A DNA stretch of 64,000 nt from Salinigranum rubrum (GCF_002906575.1 NZ_CP026309.1:372001-436000), one strand, 5' to 3'. Shown: positions 40,901 through 49,710, numbered from the stretch's first letter. The notes: a model not told the origin generated them from the sequence alone. Translations and numbers: made by a program.

Positions 40901-43135
40901 CTATCCGGGCTTTCCGAGCGCGTCAGCGAAGTTCTTCGGTGCGTACATCGTGCCGTCGACGAGCTTCACGACAGGCGCGAATTCGAACCCGAAGCGACGG
41001 ATCCTCTCTCCCGTTACTTCGGCCCAGCGGGCAGCGCCTTCTAGAAGCAGTCTACGCGCCTCACGGAAGTCTGCCGGCCTGAATCCGAACTCTAACACAT
41101 CCGGATCTGCCCCCTCTGTTTCCCGAATACTGCCTCCGTACCGATCGAGAAATCGTGTCCACGGATCGTCCCGTTCACCGTAGGTCTCTGCACGGAATAG
41201 CGCATCCAGTGCTCCCTCGAGACCTTCGTGGATACTGTCCTTGATTGAGTCGATGTATCCAACCATCTCCTGAGCGATGTACTTCGAGGCGATCTGGAGC
41301 TCGCCGTAGGTGTGCTCGACGAGCGGTCCGAGCCGTTTCAGTGCTCGATAGACCGTATCGATACTGACACTGATGGCCCGCGCGAGGTCTTTCGGTGACA
41401 TCGTTCCTCCATCCGTCAGGAGGGTATCGACGATCTCCGCATCTGTCTCGTTCATCTGGCTCGCGATACCGAACACCTGGGCATCCTGCTTCTCCTTAAT
41501 CATCGGCAATCGGTTTCGGAGGAGCTTTCGCCACCGGCTGGACCCTTCAACTTCGAAGTAGTCGTCAGCCACGTAGAACTGCGAATCTGGTCGCGTGGGA
41601 ATATCTGACCACTCAAGAACGTTCAGCAGCGTCTCGTCCAGTTCGCGCTCGAGTTGGTCGAGATCGTCCCAGTACAACGTCTCGTTGTGGACTGAGTTCT
41701 GAAACGAGACACAAATTTTGGGATTCTCAAGCGGTGTCCCCTCCACCGCGTCGGGGCTCTGCACATGGTAATGCTTGATTTCCTTGGCGAGCCGATGACC
41801 GCCGATGAGTTCACTGGCTCGCATCGATCCGATCGTTGCCGTGTGGTAGTATCCTGGGCACTCGCGATCGTCTCGGACTGTCTTGGCGTACCCTTCGCGG
41901 TCACCAGATAAAAGCAAAGAGATACGATGAATAATGCCATCATACGCGATGACCTTGCCCGTCTTTCCGTCCACGACGCGAACAAGCAACTCAGCATCGA
42001 CGATGTTGGAAGTCGGATGAGTTGCCTCGGGGTCGAAGTCTTTTGGATGAATCGTGGTGGGACTATTGAAGCGGAACCCTTGCTTATCCGCCAGCGAAGC
42101 TAACGCACGCTGCAGGACGTGAGGGTACTGTTCGAAGTCCCAGTTCGCCCCCTCCATCTCGATGTCATATCCCTCGATATCACACGGGTTGGACATCGAC
42201 CGAGCACCCTCGATTGTCTCGATGTCGGGCCATCGTGGGGAGATACGGAAGTACGCCCGCTTCCGCGCCTCTTTTTTGGCGTCCGACCACGAGGAGTACG
42301 CGTTCGGATAGACGTACACGAGATACTCGCGGACCTCGTCGAGACGGAAGCTCGGATCGTCGCGAGAGGCGATACCGCAGCCTTTGAATCCGAATTCAAC
42401 AGCCCACTCGTCGCCATCAATCTCCACATCAGTGCGGAGACGACCGTGCGTCTCGAAGTCGTGCTCCTTCTGCAGGGAGTTCAGACCGAAGTAGGAGCGA
42501 AGCGGATTGTCGAGGTACGAACAGTCCCATTTGAGATATGCATGGAATTCGTGAGGCTGTGGTTCGATAAATAGCCTCGATACCCCTTCCTCCCCGTCAT
42601 CTTTAGCTTCACCTTCGACCTCCTGGCCGGGTGGAGATTCGTCGTCGATTGTCTCGTTCGTCTGCCCTCGATGCTGTGTTCGCTTCTGAGCGGCCCGGTA
42701 CGCCTCACAGCCGTTCAGATGAGCTTCGAGGTCCGCCCTTCGGGTAATGGGATGCTTGCAGTAGCGGCAGTGTGCGACACGCTCGGAAGGACAGATGCCT
42801 TCATGCGCTCTCGCGTCGAACTCGTCATCGAAGCGAAGCCGACAGAATCGGCACTCTGCAACGTGAGTCGACGTGCGAGAGAGGGTCGATCTGACAGAGC
42901 GGCATTCACTCGTCTGCTGGCTTGATTGTGTCTCTGCAGTCGTGCGCTCTCCCGTTTCCCGGTTGGTCGGTGCGTTAGCGGACGCACTTCTCGTGTTAAC
43001 TTGATCTGATCCCGCTTCCTTTCTGAGGGCATCTGCTTCGGGTTGCTCGACCGCGGACTCGATATTACTTTGATTGTCGGTTGTGACGGCTTCAGCTGCA
43101 TCAAGTTGGTCGAAGAGATCGTCTGGCCCCGTCAT
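40901..43135 (-). CDS. DUF7845-type protein with two zinc fingers and an HTH
   Basis: Protein of 744 residues (MTGPDDLFDQLDAAEAVTTD). After a disordered acidic N-terminus come two C2H2-like fingers (CRFC ... HEGIC near 95-115 and CRYC ... HLNGC near 123-143). A large central domain follows, with KWDCSYLDNPLRSYFGLNSL and SPRWPDIETIEGARSMSNPC, and near 570-600 a helix-turn-helix (MSPKDLARAISVSIDTVYRA). It is a haloarchaeal mobile-element family; I recall the DUF7845 label. A replication or control role is inferred from its place and DNA-binding features. An upstream GTG (43144) is also possible. Confidence 0.7.
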   Translation of the reverse strand: MTGPDDLFDQLDAAEAVTTDNQSNIESAVEQPEADALRKEAGSDQVNTRSASANAPTNRETGERTTAETQSSQQTSECRSVRSTLSRTSTHVAECRFCRLRFDDEFDARAHEGICPSERVAHCRYCKHPITRRADLEAHLNGCEAYRAAQKRTQHRGQTNETIDDESPPGQEVEGEAKDDGEEGVSRLFIEPQPHEFHAYLKWDCSYLDNPLRSYFGLNSLQKEHDFETHGRLRTDVEIDGDEWAVEFGFKGCGIASRDDPSFRLDEVREYLVYVYPNAYSSWSDAKKEARKRAYFRISPRWPDIETIEGARSMSNPCDIEGYDIEMEGANWDFEQYPHVLQRALASLADKQGFRFNSPTTIHPKDFDPEATHPTSNIVDAELLVRVVDGKTGKVIAYDGIIHRISLLLSGDREGYAKTVRDDRECPGYYHTATIGSMRASELIGGHRLAKEIKHYHVQSPDAVEGTPLENPKICVSFQNSVHNETLYWDDLDQLERELDETLLNVLEWSDIPTRPDSQFYVADDYFEVEGSSRWRKLLRNRLPMIKEKQDAQVFGIASQMNETDAEIVDTLLTDGGTMSPKDLARAISVSIDTVYRALKRLGPLVEHTYGELQIASKYIAQEMVGYIDSIKDSIHEGLEGALDALFRAETYGERDDPWTRFLDRYGGSIRETEGADPDVLEFGFRPADFREARRLLLEGAARWAEVTGERIRRFGFEFAPVVKLVDGTMYAPKNFADALGKPG

Positions 43136-43435
43136 GCCGACCACCTCCGATTGAGGTTGCCGACAGGGTGAAGCGTCTCAGGAGTGAGCCTATATAAATG
43201 GAAGCACGGATATTCAGTTACCGCCGCCGAACATCTGGCACATGGTGTTCTGAAACCAGCAGGCGAACCGCTGCACTCATTCTCACAAACCGCGGGACGC
43301 AGGAGGTGTAAACAGGGGACCGGTTCAACTCGCGCTGTCGGCTGGTTTCTGAGACCGAGCGAGAACCTGGAATTTAGCGAGAGAGAGTCGCTAAAACTCG
43401 ATATGAGTAAAATTCGATAAAACGAAGGATTCTGA
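43136..43435. other. Non-coding right end of the element
   Basis: About 300 bp between the zinc-finger gene and the tRNA. The promoter of that gene lies here (CTATATAAAT at 43190-43199, whose reverse strand reads TTTATATAG). An 8-bp inverted repeat (TTTAGCGA/TCGCTAAA, 43373-43395) lies about 40 bp from the tRNA 3' end. T-rich stretches downstream of the tRNA on its strand can end its transcript. Confidence 0.5.
43373..43395. repeat. Inverted repeat near the right attachment site
   Basis: TTTAGCGA and TCGCTAAA are separated by GAGAGAG. Forty nucleotides from the attachment core, it could be an arm-type integrase site or part of tRNA 3' processing or termination. Confidence 0.45.
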
Positions 43436-43457
43436 TGGACTCGCCGGGATTTGAACC
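43435..43457. repeat. Right attachment repeat (attR core, inside tRNA-Ala)
   Basis: The 23-bp core identical to 25965-25987. It covers the 3' side of the tRNA from the T-loop through the discriminator base plus one flanking base, so integration leaves the tRNA intact at this end. Confidence 0.85.
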
Positions 43458-43507
43458 CGGGGCCTCTTCCTTGCGAAGGAAGCGATCTGCCACTGATCTA
43501 CGAGCCC
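43436..43507 (-). tRNA. tRNA-Ala (anticodon CGC)
   Basis: A 72-nt cloverleaf on the minus strand. Acceptor GGGCTCG pairs with CGAGTCC with G3-U70, the alanine identity pair. The D-arm GATC/GATC, anticodon stem CTTCC/GGAAG with loop TTCGCAA (anticodon CGC) and T-arm CCGGG/CCCGG with loop TTCAAAT are all perfect. CCA is not encoded. No intron is present. It lies upstream of rps10 in the str region and is the integration target. Confidence 0.95.
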
Positions 43508-43555
43508 GCACTCGTCGAAAGTCCGGCACGGCACTTGAGCGTTCTGTTTCATCGG

Positions 43556-43919
43556 CGAATCGCGAGCGCGTCGAGGGGGAACCGGTCGCACAGCCGGTCG
43601 AGTCGGTGGCGTTCGACCGCGTCACGTTCGCCTACGAGGGGAGCCACGAACCGGTCCTCAGAGACGTCTCGCTGGCCGTCGAACGCGGGGAGTTCGTCGC
43701 ACTCGTCGGCGGGTCCGGCGCGGGCAAGTCGACGCTGCTCTCGTTGCTCGCGGGGCTGTACGACCCGACGAGCGGCCACGTCCGCGTCGACGGCCGACCG
43801 CTGTCCCTATCCTCGACGACGGCGAGGTGGTCGAGAGCGGCCCGCACGACGCGCTCATCGCCCGTCACGGGCAGTACAGTCGGCTGTACGAGGCACAGAC
43901 GACGAGCGTCAGGACCTGA
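43556..43919 (+). pseudogene. Remnant of an ABC exporter ATPase
   Basis: A frame reads [20 protein letters not shown], then Walker [21 protein letters not shown] and [10 protein letters not shown]. After about 43805, a different frame gives [20 protein letters not shown] and [16 protein letters not shown] to TGA 43919. The Q-loop, LSGGQ signature and Walker B part (over 100 codons) is missing, and the membrane domain is absent upstream. So this is an internally deleted, 5'-truncated exporter of MsbA type. It sits just right of the tRNA that the element targets. It is not made from single-base errors but from a real deletion. Confidence 0.8.
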
Positions 43920-44002
43920 TGCAATCGGAATACAGAGCTATCGCTCGGAGTCGAAACGAAGAGAAAAACCGAGACGAACTGAGGGTGCCTTAGCGCAGCG
44001 CT

Positions 44003-44311
44003 TCAGTCCTCGAGGACGATCTCGATCGAGACGTCGTTAGGGACCTGGATACGCATTAGCTGCCGCAGCGCGCGTTCGTCGGCGTCGATGTCGATGAGAC
44101 GCTTGTGGACACGCATCTCCCAGTGCTCCCACGTAGCGGTCCCTTCCCCGTCCGGGGATTTTCGGGTCGGCACTTCGAGCGTCTTCGTCGGCAGCGGGAT
44201 GGGCCCGCTGAGATTGACTCCCGTCTTGTTGGCGATTTCGCGGACGTCGCCACAGATGGAGTCGAGGTCTTCGGGACTCGTGCCGGCGAGTCGAACGCGT
44301 GCCTGCTGCAT
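44003..44311 (-). CDS. rps10: 30S ribosomal protein S10 (uS10)
   Basis: A 102-residue protein ([20 protein letters not shown]) with [20 protein letters not shown] and [20 protein letters not shown], the standard S10 segments, ending [10 protein letters not shown]. It is part of the 30S head, binding 16S rRNA and S3/S14. The gene follows EF-1A by 3 nt on the same strand, the conserved tuf-rps10 pair at the end of the archaeal str cluster. Length is normal. Confidence 0.95.
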   Translation of the reverse strand: MQQARVRLAGTSPEDLDSICGDVREIANKTGVNLSGPIPLPTKTLEVPTRKSPDGEGTATWEHWEMRVHKRLIDIDADERALRQLMRIQVPNDVSIEIVLED

Positions 44312-44314
44312 CGG

Positions 44315-45580
44315 TTATCGCTCGGTGACCTCGAGCACCTTGCCGGCGGCGATGGTCTGACCCATGTCGCGGATGGCGAAGCTGCCGAGTTCGGGGATCT
44401 CACCGGACGGCTCGATGCTGAGGGGCTTCTGGGGACGCACCGTCACGACGGCGGCGTCACCCGACTTGATGAAGTCGGGGTTCTCCTCTGCGACCTCGCC
44501 CGTCTTGGGGTTGATCTTCTGGTCGATGGCCTCGATGGTACACGCGACCTGCGCCGTGTGGGCGTGGAAGACCGGCGTGTAGCCCGCGGTGATGACCGAG
44601 GGGTGCTGCATGACGACGATCTGGGCCTTGAACGTCTCGGCGACCGTCGGCGGGTCGTCGGCGGGGCCACAGACGTCGCCGCGGCGGATGTCGTCCTTGC
44701 CGACGCCGCGGACGTTGAATCCGACGTTGTCACCGGGGCCGGCCTGGTCGACCTCTTCGTGGTGCATCTCGACCGTCTTCACCTCGCCGCCGACGTCCGA
44801 CGGCTGGAAGGAGACGTTGTCACCGGGGTTCAGGGTACCCGTCTCGATTCGGCCGACGGGAACCGTCCCGATGCCGGAGATGGTGTAGACGTCCTGGATG
44901 GGGAGTCGAAGCGGCGCGTTCGTCGGCGGCTCCGGCTCCGGCAGGTCGTTGAGGGCCTCGAGGAGAATCGGGCCGTCGTACCACGACATCGCACCCGTGC
45001 GCTCGGCGATGTTGTCGCCCTCGAACGCGGAGATTGGGACGAACGTCGCGTCGTCGGACTTGAAGCGGACCTGCTTGAGGAGCTTCTGGACCTCCTCCTT
45101 GACCTCCTCGTAGGTGTCCTCGGAGTAGTCGACGACGTCCATCTTGTTGACCGCGATGATGAGCTCGTTGATACCGAGCGTACGGGCCAAGAAGACGTGC
45201 TCGCGGGTCTGGGGGGCGACGCCGTCGTCGGCGGCGACGACGAGCACCGCGTTGTCGGCCTGCGAGGCGCCCGTGATCATGTTCTTCACGAAGTCACGGT
45301 GGCCCGGACAGTCGACGATGGTGAAGTAGTACTGATCCGTGTCGAACTCCTGGTGGGCGATGTCGATGGTGACCCCGCGCTCGCGCTCCTCGGCGAGGTT
45401 GTCCATCACGTAGGCGAACTCGAAGCCGCCCTTGCCCTTCTCCTCGGCCTCCTCTCGGTACTGCTCGATGACGTGCTCCGGTACGGAGCCTGTCTCGAAC
45501 AGGAGGCGGCCGACCAGCGTACTCTTTCCGTGGTCAACGTGGCCGATAATGGCCAGGTTCTGGTGCGGTTTGTCACTCAT
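44315..45580 (-). CDS. tuf: Translation elongation factor EF-1 alpha (aEF1A)
   Basis: Protein of 421 residues ([20 protein letters not shown]). G1 [15 protein letters not shown]3 [12 protein letters not shown] and G4 NKMD are present, along with domain II and III segments such as [23 protein letters not shown]-bound EF-1A brings aminoacyl-tRNA to the ribosome. It is the upstream partner of rps10. A TATA-like box (TTTTAC, minus strand, 45631-45636) gives a roughly 27-nt leader. Confidence 0.96.
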   Translation of the reverse strand: MSDKPHQNLAIIGHVDHGKSTLVGRLLFETGSVPEHVIEQYREEAEEKGKGGFEFAYVMDNLAEERERGVTIDIAHQEFDTDQYYFTIVDCPGHRDFVKNMITGASQADNAVLVVAADDGVAPQTREHVFLARTLGINELIIAVNKMDVVDYSEDTYEEVKEEVQKLLKQVRFKSDDATFVPISAFEGDNIAERTGAMSWYDGPILLEALNDLPEPEPPTNAPLRLPIQDVYTISGIGTVPVGRIETGTLNPGDNVSFQPSDVGGEVKTVEMHHEEVDQAGPGDNVGFNVRGVGKDDIRRGDVCGPADDPPTVAETFKAQIVVMQHPSVITAGYTPVFHAHTAQVACTIEAIDQKINPKTGEVAEENPDFIKSGDAAVVTVRPQKPLSIEPSGEIPELGSFAIRDMGQTIAAGKVLEVTER

Positions 45581-45630
45581 GGTGAAGTCACGCGCTAAGG
45601 CGCTCTGTGGGAAGCTTTTGCCTGTGACCC

Positions 45631-45636
45631 GTAAAA
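45631..45636 (-). promoter_or_regulatory. TATA-like box of tuf-rps10
   Basis: TTTTAC on the minus strand would start transcription near 45607, giving a leader of about 27 nt before ATG 45580. Confidence 0.45.
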
Positions 45637-45771
45637 CGATTTCGATACGTCACACGGCCGATTCCGGCGCTGTCAGGCGGTTTGTTCCCCGTCCGCATGC
45701 GTCACGGTCGGCGGCCCTGCCCGCTTGCCTTCCCGGGGTCGACGCCCGGCCGTCGTCGACTCCGACGCCGG

Positions 45772-46592
45772 TCACCCGCCCGATTTCGGGACGTAGTGTC
45801 CGCCGTTGATGGCGTTGACCACGCACCCGATGAGGAGCACGACGCCCGCGAAGTAGAGCCAGGTGAGAAAGAGGATGACGGCACCGACGGCGCTCCCGGT
45901 CGACTGCCCCGTCAGGAGGACGTACACCTGGAAGAGTTGCTGCAACAGCATCCACCCGAACGCCGCGACGACGACACCCGGGAGAATCTCCCGGACCGAG
46001 ACGTCGGTGTCGGGGAACACGTAGTACAGCGGCAGGAACACGACGACGAGGCCACAGAGGAGCAACACCGCCGTCCCACCGGGGACACGATGGAAATCGA
46101 CGAGCGAGACGGCCGCGGTGACGAGGACGACCACGACGAGCGCGACGGGGATGGTGACGAGCGCGACGAGGCCGTCGACGATGCCGTCAACGAACGACGA
46201 CTCCGTCGCCGTGTCGTATATCTCCGCGAACGCCGTGTCCAACCCGCGGAGCAGGCGGAGCGACCCCCACACGAGCGTCACACCCCCACGACCGACGCGC
46301 CGACCGTTCCGGAGACGGCGGCGTTGAGGACGTTCTGTCGGAGGAACGCCTCGATGGTCGGTGACAGCGTCGACCGGGTGAGACTGACGACGGTCCGCGC
46401 GAGCGCCTCCCCCCCGACGACGGCGAGCGCGAGGAACGCGAGGGCGACGAGGGGGACGATCGAGACGAACCCGTAGTACGCGAGGCTCCCCGCCATGAAC
46501 GACACGTTCTCCTCCCGGACGGCGTCGAAGACCGTCCGAGTGAAGGAGACGACACCCGCTTCTCGGGGATTCGAACCCATCGACGGAACCAT
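45772..46592 (-). pseudogene. YihY/UPF0761 family membrane protein, one-base frameshift
   Basis: From ATG 46592 the frame reads MVPSMGSNPREAGVVSFTRT and ENVSFMAGSLAYYGFVSIVP with membrane helices, then stops at TGA 46278. A shifted frame continues TLVWGSLRLLRGLDTAFAEI, DFHRVPGGTAVLLLCGLVVV and YVLLTGQSTGSAVGAVILFL to 45772. One added G at CCCCC 46283-46287 (plus strand) joins them in a six-helix YihY protein of about 273 residues. The old name RNase BN is wrong for this family; the role is unknown. The break is likely a sequencing error. Confidence 0.78.
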
Positions 46593-46735
46593 CCCTTCGA
46601 CGCGGTTAACGTTTTTTCGCGGTTCGAGACAGTGTCATCGTCCACATCAGGTTCTCGAACAGTATCTCCTGAACTGACACGTCGTGGAACCGGAACCGTC
46701 GCCGGATGGGTCGCTCCGGTCCGGTCGGTCGTGAC

Positions 46736-47698
46736 CTACCGGTTCAGTCGCGCGACGTCGGCGAGGACGGCCGTCGCTGTCTCGGGGCCGCCCGCACCGC
46801 GGCCGCTGACGTTCAACTGCCCCGCGTGTTCGGTCTCGAACTGGACGATGTTCTGCGTGCCCGTCACCGCGAGCGCTCCGTGCTGGGGGACGAGCCGCGG
46901 CCCGACGCGCACGCGCTTCGGCGTGGCTTCGCCGATGAGTCGGATCGTCCGGCCGTCCTCGGTCGCGAGGTCAAGCGCGCTCCCGGGGATGTCTTTTATC
47001 CCTGTGACCTCGGCGTCGTCGAGGCTGAAGACGTCGCCGCCGCGCGCCTCGCTCAGAACGTTCGCGAGGATGACGCATTTCAGCGCCGCGTCGGTTCCAT
47101 CGACGTCGAAGGAGGGGTCCGCCTCCGCGACTCCCAGGTCCTGGGCCTCCGCGAGGACGTGCTCGTACCCCAATCCTTCGGCGGCCATCCGCGACAGGAC
47201 GAAGTTCGCCGTCCCGTTGAGGACGCCGCGGGCGGTGGAGATGTGGCCCGGGCCGTAGTCGGCGACGGTCGAGAGGACGGGCATGGCCCCGCCGACGGTC
47301 GCTTCGAACAGCACGTCGCCGGCGCTATCTTCTTCCGCCCTTCGGAGGTCCGCGTACCGTTCCGCCACCGGGCCCTTGTTCGCGAGCACGACGTGGCGGT
47401 CGCGTTCGAGCGCGGCCAGACAGTGTGAGAAGCCCGGTTCGGCGTCGCCGAGCGTCGTCGGCGTCGCTTCGACGAGCACGTCGTAGTCGGCTGCGAGCAC
47501 GTCGTCGGGGTCGTCGTCGCCGACAGCACCATCGCGACTTTTTCGCTCCAGCGCGCGCTCGCCGTCGATCCCTCCGGCGTCGACGACGCCAGAGGAGGAG
47601 TCGGCGAACCCGACCACGCGGTGGCCGTACTCGGCGGCGAGTTCGACGACGCTTCCCCCGACGGCGCCCGCCCCGAGGACCGCGAGTCGCAGACTCAT
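46736..47698 (-). CDS. hom: Homoserine dehydrogenase
   Basis: Protein of 320 residues. The NAD(P)-binding glycine motif is in LRLAVLGAGAVGGSVVELAA; VVLANKGPVA and the substrate-binding region GGAMPVLSTVADY and GVLNGTANFVLSRMAAEGLG are conserved, with EADPSFDVDGTDAALKCVIL in the catalytic domain. It reduces aspartate semialdehyde to homoserine for methionine and threonine synthesis. There is no aspartokinase fusion. The start overlaps the stop of the ACT protein gene by 4 nt (ATGA), and the two are coupled. The ACT partner may act as its amino-acid sensor. Confidence 0.93.
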   Translation of the reverse strand: MSLRLAVLGAGAVGGSVVELAAEYGHRVVGFADSSSGVVDAGGIDGERALERKSRDGAVGDDDPDDVLAADYDVLVEATPTTLGDAEPGFSHCLAALERDRHVVLANKGPVAERYADLRRAEEDSAGDVLFEATVGGAMPVLSTVADYGPGHISTARGVLNGTANFVLSRMAAEGLGYEHVLAEAQDLGVAEADPSFDVDGTDAALKCVILANVLSEARGGDVFSLDDAEVTGIKDIPGSALDLATEDGRTIRLIGEATPKRVRVGPRLVPQHGALAVTGTQNIVQFETEHAGQLNVSGRGAGGPETATAVLADVARLNR

Positions 47699-48282
47699 TT
47701 CGCCCCCTCCGTGAGCGGTTCGATGACGTGGAGTTCCTTTTCGGCTGCGATAGTCCGGAGTGATTCGAGTGCCGCCTCGGTCTGTCCCGGGCGCGTCGCC
47801 AGTCGAAGCCGTGCGCTCGACGGTTCGTCGGTCCCTTCGGGCGCCGAGAGCGAGAGGTCAGACAGCGATGCCGCGGCGGACTCCTCGATGCGGTGGAGCG
47901 TGTCCGAGAGGTCCGTGTCGACGAGATGGCCCACGAGGAGGATGCTCAGTTCCTCCCCGTAGCGCTCGGCACCCGCCTGGATGACGTTGATCCCCTCGCC
48001 TCTGAGTGCGTCGACGATGCCCTCGAACCGGTCGGGCGGACACTCGAGGTCGACCTCGACGGGAATCCTCCCTCGTGGGGTGATGTTCCCCCGTTCGTGG
48101 AAGATCGAGAGGAGGTTCCCGCCGTTGTCCGCGATGGGCTTGAGCGCCGCGAGCAACTGCCCCGGTTCGTCGGCGAGTTCCAGGCGGACGGTGTACGCCT
48201 GCGGGCGCTCGCCGCCGTCGGTCTCCGTCTGACCGTCCTGGGGCACGGCAGTCTCTCCTGCTTCGCTCGCAGTGTCGGTCAC
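47695..48282 (-). CDS. ACT-domain amino acid-binding protein
   Basis: Protein of 195 residues from GTG 48282. After an acidic 25-residue N-terminus, an ACT domain reads VRLELADEPGQLLAALKPIA DN, and the second half ARLRLATRPGQTEAALESLR looks like a second ACT repeat. ACT domains bind amino acids and regulate biosynthetic enzymes. The start of hom overlaps its stop, so this is very likely the regulatory partner of homoserine dehydrogenase, as is common in archaea. The N-terminal start is uncertain by some 10-20 residues. Confidence 0.82.
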   Translation of the reverse strand: MTDTASEAGETAVPQDGQTETDGGERPQAYTVRLELADEPGQLLAALKPIADNGGNLLSIFHERGNITPRGRIPVEVDLECPPDRFEGIVDALRGEGINVIQAGAERYGEELSILLVGHLVDTDLSDTLHRIEESAAASLSDLSLSAPEGTDEPSSARLRLATRPGQTEAALESLRTIAAEKELHVIEPLTEGAK

Positions 48283-48299
48283 CGTCGCCCACCCCCTTC

Positions 48300-48425
48300 G
48301 ACAGGGGACGGCACCCCCCTGTTGTCCTCGGCAGGGAGCCCGCCAGTCGTCGCTCCGTGCCGATGCGTTTCGGGGAGTACGTGCCCGTTCGCATTGTGAG
48401 AAGGTGTTCTGTGTCGCGGTATAAG
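48300..48425 (-). promoter_or_regulatory. Promoter and hairpin leader of the ACT-hom operon
   Basis: A TATA-like TTATAC (minus strand, 48420-48425) predicts a transcript start near 48394, about 110 nt before GTG 48282. The leader contains a 7-bp hairpin (ACAGGGG/CCCCTGT, 48301-48322). Hairpin plus long leader in an amino acid operon could mean attenuation; no known riboswitch is recognised. An ATG at 48394, exactly at the predicted start, opens an unrelated short frame. Confidence 0.35.
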
Positions 48426-48523
48426 CCTCCGTCGGTTGTGGACCGCCGCCTTCACGCGGCAGGTGCGTCCTTGGTGCGCTCTCGACGTGCCGTCGCGTCG
48501 CCTACATGTCTCCGTCGCGTCGC

Positions 48524-49669
48524 CTACGCTGTCGGGCCGGCCGCCCGTCGGTGCGACAGCGTCACTACTGTCCCCTCCGCTTCCTCGTCGAACCGCAGGC
48601 GGCCGCCGTTCGCCTCGGCGGCCGACCGCGCGAGCCACAGTCCCAGCCCGCTCGCGTGGGTCAACGGCGTGATGTCGGTCTCGCCCCCGACGACCGCCGC
48701 CTCGTGGTCGGGGACGCCCTCGCCGGCGTCGCGGACGTGCGTGTGTACCCACTCGTCGTCGGCCGTCACCGTCACCTCGACGGGCGGCTTTCCGTGCTCG
48801 AACGCGTTCTCGACGAGTTCTCCCAGCGCCGTCCGGTAGCAGTCGTCCGCCCACACCCACACCCCGTCCGGGACCGAGACGCCGACGGTCGCTCCGGCGT
48901 CTCCAGTGACCTCCGCGACCGCTCCGTCGACCATCGTCCTCACGTCGTGGGGATGCTCGACGCGTCGCTCGCGCTCGAACAGGTCGATGATCGTCTTCGC
49001 CTTGTCGGCGAGCCCTCCCACGGTTCGTGCCCGTTCGGCGACGACGCGTGCGGACTTTTCCAGACTGGGGTCGTCCACCTCCTGTTCGAGCCGCTCCCCG
49101 TGCCCGACCAGAATCGTCGACTCGTTGCGGAGGTTGTGTCGGAGCGCGCGGTTCAACACGGCCAGCTTTCGCTGTTCGTCGGCGAGTTGTTCCGCCCGCA
49201 CGCGTCGAGCGTCGTGGACGCCGATGATGACGTGCGCGGCGGTGCTGATGGCGAGGATGTTGCCGGCGGTCAGCGCGCTCTCGACCCCGCCGGCGCCGAA
49301 CACGACCGGGCCCTGGACCATCCCGTGGAGCCACAGGACGACCCCGAGGACGACCACGCCGAGGAGGTTCCACACCGCGATGCGGACGGCGTTCGCCGTC
49401 GAGAACTCGCTCCGATAGAGGAGGTACCCCGAGACGGCCAGGCCGAGACAGACGAGCGAGCCGAAGACGGAGAGCGCGACGCTGAACGGGGGCTGGCCGC
49501 CGACGAACAGCGGTGCGATGTTCGGGCTCAACAGGACGACGCCCGTGACGGAGACGGCGACGCTCGCTCCCATCCGTGCCGCTCGCGACCGGCGCCTCGT
49601 CACGGCCGTCGTCTCGTCGTCGAACGTCGACGACAGCCGTCTGTCGATCCGTGTGAGAACCTGATTCAT
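48524..49669 (-). CDS. Membrane sensor histidine kinase
   Basis: Protein of 381 residues. Four to five membrane helices occur in the first 165 residues (MGASVAVSVTGVVLLSPNIA, FSVALSVFGSLVCLGLAVSG, IAVWNLLGVVVLGVVLWLHG). The H-box is LNRALRHNLRNESTILVGHG, the N-box LGELVENAFEHG, G1 DAGEGVPD and G2 SGLGLWLARSAAEANGG. It autophosphorylates on His and would pass phosphate to a response regulator, none of which is adjacent. The signal is unknown. A TATA-like box and an inverted repeat lie immediately upstream. Confidence 0.9.
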   Translation of the reverse strand: MNQVLTRIDRRLSSTFDDETTAVTRRRSRAARMGASVAVSVTGVVLLSPNIAPLFVGGQPPFSVALSVFGSLVCLGLAVSGYLLYRSEFSTANAVRIAVWNLLGVVVLGVVLWLHGMVQGPVVFGAGGVESALTAGNILAISTAAHVIIGVHDARRVRAEQLADEQRKLAVLNRALRHNLRNESTILVGHGERLEQEVDDPSLEKSARVVAERARTVGGLADKAKTIIDLFERERRVEHPHDVRTMVDGAVAEVTGDAGATVGVSVPDGVWVWADDCYRTALGELVENAFEHGKPPVEVTVTADDEWVHTHVRDAGEGVPDHEAAVVGGETDITPLTHASGLGLWLARSAAEANGGRLRFDEEAEGTVVTLSHRRAAGPTA

Positions 49670-49694
49670 TCGATATCAGTACAGTCGATTTCGG

Positions 49695-49702
49695 AATAAT
49701 AA
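49695..49702 (-). promoter_or_regulatory. TATA-like box of the histidine kinase gene
   Basis: TTATTATT on the minus strand lies about 30 nt before ATG 49669, a normal leaderless spacing in an otherwise GC-rich gap. Confidence 0.55.
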
Positions 49703-49710
49703 CGTTCCGT

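Larger units (their letters stand above)
25965..43457. mobile_element. Integrated element in tRNA-Ala(CGC), about 17.5 kb
   Basis: A 23-bp direct repeat (25965-25987 and 43435-43457) equals the 3' end of the tRNA-Ala gene from the T-loop outward. The right copy belongs to the intact tRNA; the left one is an orphan fragment. A tyrosine integrase lies next to the left copy. The interior is visibly richer in A and T than the flanks, its genes are mostly unknown outside mobile elements, and the flanks are core chromosomal loci. It carries a defence-like gene module. Whether it can still excise is unknown. Confidence 0.88.

Noticed and set aside
43184-43420. Plus-strand frame of 78 residues next to the tRNA
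   Set aside because: No homologous pattern; the region is better explained by the promoter of the zinc-finger gene and the attachment-site flank.
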